DNA of 64,000 nt from Eutreptiella sp. 'Long Island Sound 2002' (GCA_964036045.1 OZ038379.1:116277604-116341603); one strand, 5' to 3'. Shown: positions 43,417 through 54,732, counted from the stretch's first letter. Numbers and translations are program-made. Notes: generated by a model from the sequence alone, not told the origin.

Positions 43417-45675
43417 ATGCCTCCAAAGCAACCCAAGAAGGGCAAGGGGAAGAAGGTGACAGTCACCGACCCCACGTCTGCCCCAGCCCCAGCCCCCGCT
43501 GCACCACCTAACCCCGAGGTGCAGGCGGTGCTCGACGCCCACATCGCCAACGTCGCCTCCGAGCACTTCCCCGGGGGCTATTTTCCCATCCCCTACACCC
43601 TCACCTCCCCGGACGCCGAATCCTTCCCCCAGCTCTCCCCCCTCCGCGAACCCCTGGAGGCCGCCCTCTTCGGCAAGTGGGACCAGCCGGGCAATCCCTA
43701 CTTGGTCTGGCGAATTGACGCCACCCGTGTTAACTTCGCCCTGACCAGGGGGGTTCTTAGCAGGTTCTGCTGTGCCGTGATGGGCCGGTACCCCACGACG
43801 CTCGCGGTCGAGTTGAAGCTTTCTCAAGTCACCCTTGAGGCCTTCAACAAGACCCTGAAGCTGTGCACTGCTGCAGCGTCAAAAGAGTTCGTTAACGTTC
43901 TCGACCTGCAAGAGATGCCGCCTCAGGGTCTCGACCCCGAGGAGCAGTGGCTGTGGGTGGATCCAGTCAAAAAAAGTGGCTGGACGCACCGCACGGCCAC
44001 TGACGCCGTCGTGCGGTACCAGACGGTGAAGGTGCAGGCGTGGGATGCAGTAGCTCCCACGGAGTTCTCCACCAACCGTCGCCTGCGCACCCACATCCCC
44101 GACATCACCCACCCCACCCTCTACAGCACCGACGCCCCCTTCACCATGCTTGGCATGGGTTGCCCCCACCCCTCCTTCCACAACTCCTACCCCGTCGCCA
44201 ACCACGACATCCCCAACCCCCCCATCGTCACGGAGGAGGGTTTTGCCGCGGCGGGCTACCGCCAGTATGACCGCATCATCCCCGAGGATCTGTGGGCCAG
44301 ACTGGCGGAGCTCGCCACGGTGGAACTCAACCCGTCGATGCTCGAGGAGGTGGACCTCCAGGCCCCCGGGGAAGGTGGGGGGCGCTATCAGACGACGGTC
44401 TCCAGCGTCCCCCACTGGCTCCCGGACGACCTCTGGCAGGCTGTTCTGGCCCTGCTGGGGTTCTCCCTCCCACCGCTGCAGGGACTTGAGGCCTTGTGCC
44501 CCAAGATCATGGAGCGGTGGGAGGCAGAACCCTGGAAGGGTTTCCAGATCCCCCACCGCGATTTTGCACTGTCTGTGAAACAGTCAGTGCAGTGCATGGT
44601 CGTGTTCATCCCCCTCACCACCTCTCCCCCGTCCAAGTCCCTCCAGGTGTGCCCGGGCACGCAGGGGGGCTATCACGCTGCGAATCGGTGGGATATTGTT
44701 ATCCAACCGCTTCGCAGCGTGACGCTCCTCCGCGGGACGGTGATCCACCGCGGTGCGGGCGGGCCTGGCCGGGCACTGTTCATCCCGTTTGCACCCGTCG
44801 GCTACTGGTCGCGCATGCTGACCGTAGAGCCGGAGAGTGTAACGGAGCTGATGAACAGTGTTCCGGTGATGCCCTCGGAGCTTCTGGCCGAGGGGGCTGC
44901 AGTCGGGTCCCCTCTGTGCCTCCCGTATGGGTCCGACCCGGACAGGTACCGGCCCCAGGATCCCGTTCCTGCCCCCCACGAGGTGGACATGCCGGAGGCG
45001 CCGGCGGATGCGGAGGAGAGGCCGGCCGCGCCGGCTGACGCGGATGCCGCCCCCCCCCCACAGAGTGCGGCACAGGAAGAGGAGGAGATGCCGGCGGCGC
45101 CAGCGGATGCGGAGGCGCCGGCGGATGCGGAGGCGCCGGCGGATGCGGAGGCGCCGGCGGATGCGGAGGCGCCGGCGGAAGCGGAGGAGAGGCCCGCCGC
45201 CCCCCCCCCCCGGCAGAGGAGGACTTCCTCACTCCCGACGCGATCCCCCAGCCAGTCTGCTTCGTGTCGCAGGCTGAGCAGCCGTTGGACCCCCCGGTGC
45301 CCTACATGGGGGACGTCCTCCTCCTGCAAGAGGGGGTGTCTGCGGGTCTGTTTCTGACCCCCACCGACCACGCGCACGTGGGGCCCACCGCCGAGGCGGC
45401 CAGAGCGGATGCCTGCCTCACTCCGCACATCCACCGGTGGTGGCTTCCCCCCCCCCGAGGCCACCGACTTCTGCCGCGTGCGCTGCACGGCCGGCACGGT
45501 GGTGTACTCGTTCGCCGCACTGGGCGCTGCGTTCGTGCGGGAGCCAGGGGCCGGCCGCATGGCCTGGATGGCCATGGCCCACTTCACCCCGCCCCTGAGC
45601 TCCCAGGACGCCGAGATGTTGGACCTCGTCCGCGTGGACAAGGCCCGCCGCACCATCTGCTCCTGCAGCGAGAAG
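43417..45675 (+). pseudogene. putative 2OG-Fe(II) oxygenase, copy 1 (core intact, tail frame-broken)
   Basis: From ATG 43,417 the protein starts with a Lys/Pro-rich tail (MPPKQPKKGKGKK). The block RTHIPDITHPTLYSTDAPFT is shared with the 61,371 gene. The double-stranded beta-helix signature follows: His380-x-Asp382 in IPHRDF, then VFIPLT, VCPGTQGG, VTLLRGTVIH with His444, and Arg452 in GPGRALFIPF. This fits Fe(II) and 2-oxoglutarate binding as in PhyH-like and related oxygenases. An acidic tail of PADAEA repeats (15-bp units) comes next. Two C runs (near 45,200 and 45,450) break the frame; beyond them a conserved second domain ends ICSCSEK, followed by a GTGTGC splice donor at 45,676. The substrate is unknown; nucleic acid is a reasonable guess. 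Confidence 0.6.
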
Positions 45676-45729
45676 GTGTGCCCGCGCGGTGCCTTGCATG
45701 CATGCGATGTTGTCACACGTGACACGAAT

Positions 45730-45907
45730 TTGGCGCGCGCCAAATAGCAGATTGGCGCGCCAACTTCGCAGTTGGCGCGCGCCAACTTCCATCTTGGCGC
45801 GCGCCAAGTCACCGGTTGGCGCGCCAAGTGTTCGGTTGGCGCGCGCCAAGTCAAGTTTTGGCGCGCCAAATAGCTAGTTGGCGCGCGCCAAGTGCCGTTT
45901 TGGCGCC
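45730..45907. repeat. palindrome array in copy 1: eight units and a half unit
   Basis: TTGGCGCGCGCCAA (14) or TTGGCGCGCCAA (12) units are separated by variable spacers of 8 nt, such as ATAGCAGA and CTTCGCAG. It lies just after the splice donor at 45,676. Copy 2 has one more unit at the same place. Confidence 0.95.
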
Positions 45908-46064
45908 TGAATTTAATTCGTTGGGTTTTATCGGAAACGTTGTTCTGTGGCTGGTTTTCGAGTTGTCTTCGCTGTTGCAGTGGTGTCGTTGTGTGCATTG
46001 TTTTAAGCGTTTCCCGGCGACCGTTCACGGTGACCCGTTACACACGGCCTGTTTTCTGGCATAG

Positions 46065-47407
46065 GTGATGTGGCACCGTGACGGCCCCACGTTCCTGACG
46101 GACAACGTGTGGGTGGGCATCTCCTTCGACGGGACAAAGCTCTGGCAGGCCTCCTTCGTGCATTTTGCCGTTGGAGACCTGGGGAGTCATATGCCCTTGG
46201 GCTCTTGGATCTTGCTGCGCCGATCCGAGAAGAAGGCCATCATTTCCCAATTGGCCGAGGTCTATGACCTGAACGCGGACCTCACCGTCGACGAGGTGGC
46301 GCAGCAGCAAATCCCCGATAAAGGGGGTTATACCTGCGTAAGGTGATTTGTTTTTTTATAGCAGACACCAAGGCGCAGGTCATTTTGGGGGGTTGCTCCT
46401 CCTTCACGGCCAAAAACCCCGCAGCCACCGTTTGTTGGCTGTGTGGGAAAAATCGGGCAACCATTCTGCACGAATTTGGTTGCGGGATGGGGGTGATTGT
46501 CGAGGAGTGGCTGTGGGCGGGGATGATCTGCCCGATCGTGCGCCCCGCCCAGCGGCCCCCCGACTATGGGCTGCATGGTGTGCACCGGCAAGTGCACAAT
46601 GGGCTTTCAGCCCTTGTGAACAGCCTCCACACGGTGCATCGGTGGAAAAGGGGAAAGGCCGTGAGGTGGGTGCAATGGTTCCTGGATCCCATTCGGATCC
46701 AGGCACGGACCGCCACCGGGGTGGCGTTGGAAGAGGAGAGGAAGGATAAGAAGAAGGTGCCCCTGAAAATCGAGCAGACGGCGGCTGCCGAGTGGGTGAA
46801 GAGTGAGGGATGGGACACCATGTGTGACCATTTGGAGGGGGAGGGCCTCCTGCAGCATGTCGTTGACATGGGGGGGGTCCAGGTGTCCTGGACGGACGCC
46901 TTCCGGCAATGGGGAAAATCCCTGTTGGCAATAAGCGATGTCGTCTGGAAATCCGGACCATTGCAGTTGCCCGACATGAAAATTCTGCGAACAGAATTGA
47001 AAAAAATGGGGGAGGCCCATAAGGCCTGTGAAATGAACGTCACCCTGTGTGCCCATCTGTGGATTGACCACCTGTTGGGATGGGCCCGCAGGTGGGGGCA
47101 CATTGCCATTTTTGCCGCCTTCAAAGGAGAGGGGCGGCACAAAGCCCTGAAATGTGAAATCTCAAAGCGCAGCTTTCGAGGTGGAAGTAAAGGCGGCCGG
47201 GTGTCCAGACTGCGGGGGGCCAGAGTGCGGGTGAAGGGGGGCAAGGGGGATCGCACGCGGAAGGGGTGGGGGGAAGTGATCCGCTCAGATAATCTGGACT
47301 GGGGGTTATATAATAAGAAATTTTCGGTTTGGGAGTCGTCGTGGACGAAGCAAAGGGGGTACATAGAGAATAAGGGGGTCTTCGTCCAGGCTGAACAAGG
47401 CATGTGA
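46065..47407 (+). pseudogene. CxxC protein (possible transposase), copy 1, 5' part deleted
   Basis: The first exon present in copy 2 (54,733-55,134) is missing here through the 2,020-bp deletion. What remains starts VMWHRDGPTFLTDNVWVGIS, with FDGTKLWQASFVHFAVGD. A 41-bp phase-0 intron (46,338-46,378, GTAAGG to GCGCAG) would join GGYTC to VILGGCSSFTAKN. The final exon is long and undamaged: CWLCGK, then VEEWLWAGMICPIVRP, DYGLHGVHRQVHNGL, and a basic C-terminus to the stop at 47,407. An acidic block, a later CxxC and then a His-rich helix is the layout of several RNase H-fold transposases, so it may be the transposase; this is inference from layout only. Confidence 0.5.
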
Positions 47408-47847
47408 CCTCTATATATGATTTATATGATTGATTTGACAGCTTCTTGCACATTCGCAGTCTTTTGCACATTAATCAAAAAAAGATGGAACAATGCTTTC
47501 TTCGTGCCAAGTGTGCAAGGGCAGGTGAGGGACGGAATTTCCAGTGACAACAATGGTATGCAAGTCGATGGTTTGATCGATGGGGGGACATTTGGCGCGC
47601 CAACTTGTGAATTTGCGCGAGCCCAGGCCCGGGAAGCCAACTTTGGGACTTTTGTACCGTGTAGGAGTGTTTTCAGCACGAGAGGGGCATGAAACCCGGG
47701 GTTTTTTAGGGTAAAAAGTTTCCATTTACACCAAAAAGGAGGAAAAAATCCCTAGGTAGCCAGTGTAACAACATAATAGACACCCGCCATGATTTGGCTG
47801 CATTCCGAAGCAAGTTGGCGAATGTCTCTTGGCTTCGTAGTTACAAC

Positions 47848-48215
47848 CGGGTTGCCAGAAATACCGGGGGGCTAACTTGGCGCCACCGTGGAGTTTTTCC
47901 AATCCGTTTGGACCGTTGGAAAGCCTAAGGTGTCTACTTTTTGAATGTGCATGGTCGTGCTAGGCCGTCTCACACCGGCTTGGAGCGGTCGGACCGTTAT
48001 GGGTCGGAGGTTGGTCAAAAAAATGGCAAAAAAAAATTTTCAGAACCGGGTTGCCAGAAGTACCGGGGGGGGTAACTTGGCGCCACCGTGGAGTTTTTCC
48101 AATCCGTTTGGACCGTTGGAAAGCCTAAGGTGTCTACTTTTTGAATATGCACGGCCGTGCTAGGCCGTCCCACACTGGCTTGGAGCGGTCGGACCATCAT
48201 GGGTTGGAGGTTGGT
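47848..48215 (+). repeat. satellite units right of copy 1
   Basis: Two units continue the array split by copy 1 and end at GGAGGTTGGT near 48,213, next to AATTG palindromes. Confidence 0.9.
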
Positions 48216-48710
48216 GCTTGTTTGTAGGGTGTTCAATTGACTTTCAACATGGCCAATTGAACAAGTTGAATGGAATTTACTTCAATTGAACAAGGGAGCA
48301 TCCACTTGGTGCACATCCACTTCGTTCGCTCGTAGGTTCGCGCTTGAGCAAGAAGGCTTTGAAGAATTTGGCTGCCTTACAACCCAAGGAGGTACCCAAG
48401 AAGGGAGACAAGATAGAATTGCTTGTCCTAATTTTGCTCCAACACTGTTCCTATTTTTTCTGTGATTGACGCTTACCCCGACCTGTCCCTATGTGATGCA
48501 CACAGGGCTGTGTACGCCCAGAGTATCCTCACAACTCTGGATCTCGTCAGAAACAACAATTCAATGTTGTACGACCCATATAAATGGGACAGTAGTAGAG
48601 AAAACGAAAGGCAGGGCTCAGAACAAAGAGGGCAGTGTCCAAGAGTCCAGGTGTACAGGGCGTCATGGCACCACGTGCATGGCTTCAATGACAGTGATAG
48701 ATGAGCACAC
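48216..48710. other. part of the outer element with AATTG palindromes; no clear gene
   Basis: 48,230-48,290 holds three TTCAATTGAAC-type words. A short frame at 48,462-48,704 (AYPDLSLCDAHRAVYAQSIL; NNNSMLYDPYKWD) has plausible composition and could be an exon of the outer element, but no start or splice sites are convincing. Confidence 0.35.
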
Positions 48711-49280
48711 ACATATTCCTTTGTCTACGACGTAGATGACGAAATGGGCGCTTCTAGGGGTCGGGAAAAACACCCTTGTTTTTACAGCGCTTCTGGGAGT
48801 TTTTGAGGTAGCCCGACGCACTCGCGCATGAGTTTTTATGCGGTTCAGCCACTTTCAAGGAGAAAAGCACTTTGCATGTTGCCTCCCGCTTTGCTTCCAC
48901 CGTTCTTAGCGTCGTATGGGGTTCGTTTGTTGGCCGCGTTTTCTACGTTCCGCTTCTGTGCTTCCGGTGGTGCTTCTGGAAGCGGTTCCCTCGTTTTCCG
49001 CGTTATCCGCGTTATCCGCGTTCCGGTTTTCTGCTTCTGGTCGTGCTTCTGGAAGCGTGTTCCGCGTTATCCGCGTTATCCGCGTTCCGGTTTTCTGCTT
49101 CTGGTCGTGCTTCTGGAAGCGTTTTCCGCGTTCTCCGCGTTATCTGCGTTATCTGCGTTCCGGAGCGTTACGGAGTGTTATTGTCGTTGTGCGCGTTCTC
49201 CTAGCTTACGGGGATAACGTACGGAGCGGAGGCGGGAGCGGAGGCCCAAAAATGGCGCTTCTGTAGACAAAGGAATATGT
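48711..49280. mobile_element. 570-bp MITE-like element with internal tandem repeats
   Basis: ACATATTCCTTTGTCTAC at the left end is matched by its complement at the right end, an 18-bp terminal inverted repeat. Both ends are followed inward by GGCGCTTCT. The centre (about 48,955-49,160) has a 62-bp tandem unit containing CCGCGTTATCCGCGTTATCC. No coding capacity. The target duplication could not be set. Confidence 0.65.
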
Positions 49281-49441
49281 ATGGTGTACCACACGCATGG
49301 TGACAGCGCCTAACCTGAACACACTGGACCCATCCCACTTGATCTTCCGTTTTGCGATCACGTTCTGCAGCCTCAGATGCATCTGTGAGCAGTTTTCTTT
49401 GTGTTGTGCACGCCTGCTGTCTTTACCAGCCCAAGAAGGCC

Positions 49442-50270
49442 ATGGGTGCTCCGAAGAAGCCGAAGGGGAAGGATGCTCCCAAGAAGGCAACACCGAAGCC
49501 CGCGGTAGAACCGAAGGATGAGATTGTCGAATAGGTCGGAGGGTGGCACTCGTGTTTTACACGCGTGCATTGCCGGAACACATGCCGGAAGCGGATGTTG
49601 CGCAATTGCGAAGCCTTGCATTCCCGTTGGTTTGAACAATGTGAGTCATTGCTTTCACTTGCTTATGTGGTGTTGCATGCATGTGAATGGATATTTCCTT
49701 TGCTTTTGTCCGTTGGTGTGGCCTGTTCTCTCTAGAGCCTCAAAGTGAATTTGAAAGGAGCCGTGGCAAGCAACGTTGAGGCGGAAGCAAAAAAGGAGGA
49801 AGAGGAAGAGGAAGAGGAACCAACCATTGATGTGGATGACCCAAACGAGGAAGAGGAACCAACCAATGATGCGCATGAGGGAGAGGAATGTAAGTAAGTA
49901 GAGAGAGTGGTTGAGGAAGATGGGGTCCCTCCAACAAGGGCCTCTCTATTAATTAATACGTCTTAAAGACCTAGATAAATTTTGGGTTCCCATGCAATTG
50001 GAAATGGAAAAGGACTTGGAGTGTGATAAGGAGTGGGTTGTTTGTTGTGGGTATGATGCCATGCTTTTGCTTGGCTCGGAGTTAGATGATGCTCCGAGGA
50101 GTGAATGGACAAAGGCCACCCGTCCGGGTTGGCGAATGCTCATCATGCCCCCGCAACTACCCGGGGAGGATGACATTAGCCTCGTGGCCGTAAAAAAAAT
50201 TGATTGTGAAAAGACATATGAGGAGGCGGAGGCCCGGAGGGTGCAATACAAGGCGGATGCCAAGGTGTAG
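49442..50270 (+). CDS. multi-exon unrecognised gene with an acidic middle
   Basis: The start is uncertain: ATG 49,442 opens GAPKKPKGKDAPKKATPKPA but stops at 49,534, so an early exon may be missed. Two introns fit well: 49,641-49,735 (GTGAGT to CTCTCTAG, phase 0) and 49,890-49,974 (GTAAGT to GACCTAG, phase 1). The joined exons read SLKVNLKGAVASNVEAEAKK, an acidic stretch (EEEEEEEEPTIDVDDPNEEE), then EYKFWVPMQLEMEKDLE, GYDAMLLLGSELDD and EEAEARRVQYKADAKV to the TAG at 50,268. No family was recognised. Copy 2 of the TIR transposon is inserted 8 bp after the stop. It probably belongs to the outer element with the 37,152 gene. Confidence 0.5.
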
Positions 50271-50508
50271 GACAAGTGTGTAACTACGAAGCCAACCCCA
50301 GATACTGTACATTCGCCAACTCCTGGTCAACTCCATGTCGAGAGCATTCAACTTGCTTGTACTTGTGCACTGTGTTGTTGCTACGCCTTGTGCATGAAAC
50401 GTGAGGAACTATTGATATTTTACAGCTTTTGGTTGTGTTGCTTTGTTGTTATGATGCAATATGTGGGTTTTTTGGGTCGAAGCCAACTTTTTGGAAGCCA
50501 AGTCAAAG

Positions 50509-50564
50509 TTGGCGCGCCAACTCTTGAGTTGGCGCGCGCCAACTCCGGTTTTGGCGCGCGCCAA
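50509..50564. repeat. palindrome array upstream of the oxygenase, three units
   Basis: Units at 50,509-50,520, 50,529-50,542 and 50,551-50,564 with 8-nt spacers CTCTTGAG and CTCCGGTT. Copy 1 has a single 12-mer at the same place (43,335-43,346). Confidence 0.95.
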
Positions 50565-50634
50565 GTGCCCCATTCTTCCTCTTCTTTTGCACCCTTTATG
50601 CATTCCCTTTCCCTTCTAGGCATTTCACGTTATC

Positions 50635-52782
50635 ATGCCTCCAAAGCAACCCAAGAAGGGCAAGGGGAAGAAGGTGACAGTCACCGACCCCACGTCTGCC
50701 CCAGCCCCAGCCCCCGCTGCACCACCTAACCCCGAGGTGCAGGCGGTGCTCGATGCCCACATCGCCAACGTGGGCTCCGAGCACTTCCCCGGGGGCTATT
50801 TTCCCATCCCCTACACCCTCACCTCCCCGGACGCCGAATCCTTCCCCCAGCCCCCCCCCCCCCGCGAACCCCTGGAGGCCGCCCTCTTCGGCAAGTGGGA
50901 CCAGCCGGGCAATCCCCACTTGGTCTGGCGAATTGACGCCACCCGTGTTAACTTCGCCCTGACCAGGGGGGTTCTTAGCAGGTTCTGCTGTGCCGTGATG
51001 GGCCGGTACCCCACGACGCTCGCGGTCGAGTTGAAGCTTTCTCAAGTCACCCTTGAGGCCTTCAACAAGACCCTGAAGCTGTGCACTGCTGCAGCGTCAA
51101 AAGAGTTCGTTAACGTTCTCGACCTGCAGGAGATGCCGCCACAGGGTCTCGACCCCGAGGAGCAGTGGCTGTGGGTGGATCCAGTCAAAAAAAGTGGCTG
51201 GACGCACCGCACGGCCACTGACGCCGTCGTGCGGTACCAGACGGTGAAGGTGCAGGCGTGGGATGCAGTAGCTCCCACGGAGTTCTCCACCAACCGTCGC
51301 CTGCGCACCCACATCCCCGACATCACCCAACCCACCCTCTACAGCACCGACGCCCCCTTCACCATGCTTGGCATGGGTTGCCCCCACCCCTCCTTCCACA
51401 ACTCCTACCCCGTCGCCAACCTCGACATCCCCAACCCCCCCATCGTCACGGAGGAGGGTTTTGCCGCGGCGGGCTACCGCCAGTATGACCGCATCATCCC
51501 CGAGGATCTGTGGGCCAGACTGGCGGAGCTCGCCACGGTGGAACTCAACCCGTCGATGCTCGAGGAGGTGGACCTCCAGGCCCCCGGGGAAGGTGGGGGG
51601 CGCTATCAGACGACGGTCTCCGGCGTCCCCCACTGGCTCCCGGACGACTTCTGGCAGGCTGTTCTGGCCCTGCTGGGTTTCTCCCTCCCACCGCTGCAGG
51701 GACTTGAGGCCTTGTGCCCCAAGATCATCGAGCGGTGGGAGGCGGTGGGATATTGTTATCCAACCGCTTCGCAGCGTGACGCTCCTCCGCGGGACGGTGA
51801 TCCACCGCGGTGCGGGCGGGCCTGGCCGGGCACTGTTCATCCCGTTTGCACCCGTCGGCTACCGGTCGCGCATGCTGACCGTAGAGCCGGAGAGTGTAAC
51901 GGAGCTGATGAACAGTGTTCCGGTGATGCCCTCCGAGCTTCTGGCCGAGGGGGCTGCAGTCGGGTCCCCTCTGTGCCTCCCGTATGGGTCCGACCCGTCC
52001 AGGTACCGGCCTTAGGATCCACCACCCCGGCAGAACTACAGCCCCCTCGACCAGGGGTCTGAGGAGGCCGAGGCAGGCGCCACCGACCCCGTGCCTGCCC
52101 CCCACGAGGTGGACATGCCGGAGGCGCCGGCGGATGCGGAGGAGAGGCCGGCCGCGCCGGCTGACGCGGATGCCGCCCCCCCCCCATAGAGTGCGGCACA
52201 GGAGGAGGAGGAGATGCCGGCGGCGCCAGCGGATGCGGAGGCGCCGGCGGATGCGGAGGCGCCGGCGGATGCAGAGGCGCCGGCGGAAGCGGAGGAGAGG
52301 CCGGCCGCCCCCCCCCCCGGCAGAGGAGGACTTCCTCACTCCCGACGCGATCCCCCAGCCAGTCTGCTTCGTGTCGCAGGCTGAGCAGCCGTTGGACCCC
52401 CCGGTGCCCTACATGGGGGACGTCCTCCTCCTGCAAGAGGGGGTGTCTGCGGGTCTGTTTCTGACCCCCACCGACCACGCGCACGTGGGGCCCACCGCCG
52501 AGGCGGCCAGAGCGGATGCCTGCCTCACTCCGCACATCCACCGGTGGTGGCTTCCCCCCCCCCGAGGCCACCGACTTCTGCCGCGTGCGCTGCACGGCCG
52601 GCACGGTGGTGTACTCGTTCGCCGCACTGGGCGCTGCGTTCGTGCGGGAGCCAGGGGCCGGCCGCATGGCCTGGATGGCCATGGCCCACTTCACCCCGCC
52701 CCTGAGCTCCCAGGACGCCAAGATGTTGGACCTCGTCCGCGTGGACAAGGCCCGCCGCACCATCTGCTCCTGCAGCGAGAAG
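50635..52782 (+). pseudogene. putative 2OG-Fe(II) oxygenase, copy 2, catalytic centre deleted
   Basis: Same start and N-terminal half as copy 1, with few substitutions. A 161-bp deletion after IIERWEA removes the His-x-Asp strand and the VFIPLT and PGTQGG blocks and shifts the frame. TAG codons at about 52,013 and 52,188 and the two C runs (11 and 10 C) add breaks. The second domain (about 52,330-52,782) is kept, ending CSCSEK before a GTGTAC donor. Copy 2 also has about 70 bp between RYRP and the acidic repeats that copy 1 lacks. This copy cannot make an active oxygenase. Confidence 0.7.
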
Positions 52783-52836
52783 GTGTACCCGCGCGGTGCC
52801 TTGCATGCATGCGATGTTGTCACACGTGACACGAAT

Positions 52837-53036
52837 TTGGCGCGCGCCAAATAGCAGATTGGCGCGCCAACTTCGCAGTTGGCGCGCGCCAACTTCCATC
52901 TTGGCGCGCGCCAAGTCACCGGTTGGCGCGCCAAGTGTTCCGTTGGCGTGCGCCAAGTCCAGTTTTGGCGCGCGCCAAGTCAAGTTTTGGCGCGCCAAAT
53001 AGCTAGTTGGCGCGCGCCAAGTGCCGTTTTGGCGCC
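52837..53036. repeat. palindrome array in an intron: nine units and a half unit
   Basis: Every spacer is 8 nt. Units alternate between 14 and 12 nt; one has a T in the core (TTGGCGTGCGCCAA). The array ends in TTGGCGCC. It lies between the CSCSEK exon and the VPIHYANF exon. Confidence 0.95.
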
Positions 53037-53159
53037 TCAATTTAATTCGTTGGGTTTTATCGGAAACGTTGTTCTGTGGCTGGTTTTCGAGTTGTCTTCG
53101 CTGTTGCAGTGGTGTCGTTGTGTGCATTGTTTTATGCTTGTGTTGTTGCGCATTTGCAA

Positions 53160-54414
53160 GTCCCCATCCACTACGCCAATTTTCAATTGGAAGTGGACCC
53201 GCGTCCAGTGCCCGTGCCGGCCGGGGCGGAGGAGGTGGAGGGGCAGCCGCAGGAGCAGCGGCAGGAGCAGCGGCAGGAGCAGCGGCAGGAGCAGCAGGAG
53301 GGGTTGGAGGTGGATGTGGACGTGGTGGTGGATTGGGAAGTTCCGGCGGTCCCGGAACCGGCGGACTTCGGGGACGCCTTGCACAGCCCCGACAAGTTCC
53401 TGAAGGTGACGTCCGCCGAGGCGACGGCGGTGGACGTCGTCGATGGGGGGGGGACGATCATCAGCCGCCTGTTCCAGGCGCAGGTGATTCGGCGGGGTTC
53501 GGGACAGAATAGGGTGGTGGAGTGCCCGTTCTGGGCAGTGGTGCAGGGGTAGGGGGGGGTGCAACCATGGGTTGTCTCCTTTTGCCCTTTGTGCAGGTGC
53601 GCCCCCCCTCCACGCACAACCGGCTCCTCCTCTGCAGCATTGACGCTCTGGGACAGCTGCAGAGGTGGAAGCGGTGTGAGTGGAGCAACGTGCGGGCCAT
53701 TGCCCCCGCCCCCCACTTGAAGGAGGCAACGCAGGCGTTTCTGCTCCGCTTCCAGAAGCAGCTCGTGGGGAAAGGGCCGAAGGGGGAGAAGGCGGGCAGG
53801 GCCGCATCTGACGTGTCTGGGGACCCCTCCCTGCAGAGCAAGGGCCGCACGGAGCAGCAAGCTAGGGGCTCGAGGCGCCCTCGCCCCACGACCACCCCCC
53901 GGGAGGCAGCACAGGCAGCGCAGGCAGCGGGAGACGGGGGGGGGGGCACGGGAGAAGGCGGAGATTCTCCGACTGGAGGGGGGAAAACAAGCTGGTGCGC
54001 GAGCAGCTGAAGGCGGCGGAGGCCGCCCGCAAGACGGCACAGGACGCGCTCACCGGTGAGCGCGCCTTGTGGGAGCGGCCGGAGAAGGGGTGGGAAAAGC
54101 AGAGGGGGGAGTTGCAGCAGCAGGTGACCGCCACGGCGCAGGTGCATGCAGTTGGGGGGGGGGCAGAGGGTAGTGCCGACCCCGACCATGGGCAGCATGT
54201 GCTGTACCTGCAGGCGGCGGCGGTGGAGTTGCACTCTGCACTCAGCGCCCAACGCCATGTGGCCATCAACATGGGGGTCAAAGAGGCCACCCTCACGGAG
54301 CTGAAGGGCCTGCCGGACAAGCACACGGTTGCGCACCTGCTTGACCCCAAGCGCAGGCGGGCGGAAGAGAGCGAGGGGAGTCAGAGTCAGGGCAGCAAGC
54401 GGTCGAAGAAATGA
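53160..54414 (+). pseudogene. C-terminal exons of the oxygenase gene: Gln/Glu repeats, coiled coil, basic tail
   Basis: The frame VPIHYANFQLEVDPRPVPVP starts where the 61,371 gene, after an equivalent intron, has VPFTAWSPNIRHHTRRQYKP; both follow an exon ending in Lys. The acceptor here reads GCAAG where GCAG would fit, so one base may have been gained. EQRQ repeats follow (12-bp units, 53,248-53,300). An intron GGGTAGG to TTTGTGCAG (about 53,549-53,594) joins WAVVQ to VRPPSTHNRLLLCSIDALGQ. A G run near 53,940 breaks the frame; then a coiled coil (REQLKAAEAARKTAQDAL) and the basic end PKRRRAEESEGSQ. The last part could carry a nuclear localisation signal. It is absent from copy 1. Confidence 0.5.
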
Positions 54415-54437
54415 GCAGGCACTGGCTGGGCATGGTT

Positions 54438-54623
54438 TTGGCGCGCGCCAAGTGGTAAGTTGGCGCGCCAAATCCTGATTTGGTGGGCGCCAACAGGGGA
54501 GTTGGCGCGCGCCAAATGGGAAGTTGGCGCGCCAACTTGCCACTTGGCGCGCGCCAACTCAGGACTTGGCGCGCGCCAACTGACGAGTTGGCGCGCGCCA
54601 AATCCTGAATTGGGACGCGCCAA
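54438..54623. repeat. palindrome array between the oxygenase and CxxC genes, nine units
   Basis: Nine units and eight spacers, all spacers 8 nt. Two units carry substitutions in the core (TTGGTGGGCGCCAA and TTGGGACGCGCCAA), yet spacing is kept. All eight spacers have A at position 7. Confidence 0.95.
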
Positions 54624-54732
54624 CTGCCTGCCAACTGTGTGCCATCTGTGTGCGAACGTGCAACAACGTTCCGTTGCATGATCCAACCCGCCTGCCACGT
54701 CCTCACGTGCCGCAGGTCTTTGTTTGTGCACC

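Larger units (their letters stand above)
43105..47845 (+). mobile_element. oxygenase-carrying TIR transposon, copy 1
   Basis: The ends are inverted: left TGTAACTACGAAGCCAA, right its complement, with a further match at ACATTCGCCAACT about 10 bases in. The insertion splits a satellite unit and duplicates AC (43,103-43,104 and 47,846-47,847); the uninterrupted unit has a single AC. The 4,741-bp copy is nearly identical to 50,279-57,002 but lacks a 2,020-bp block (equivalent of 53,135-55,154). It holds the oxygenase gene, palindromes at 43,335-43,346, 45,730-45,907 and 47,592-47,603, and the 3' half of a CxxC-protein gene. The superfamily was not recognised; a 2-bp duplication is short for most known groups. 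Confidence 0.8.

Noticed and set aside
43417-45675. Direct assignment to TET/JBP
   Set aside because: The oxygenase core pattern is visible, but TET/JBP-specific features could not be shown; PhyH-like or another group is equally possible.
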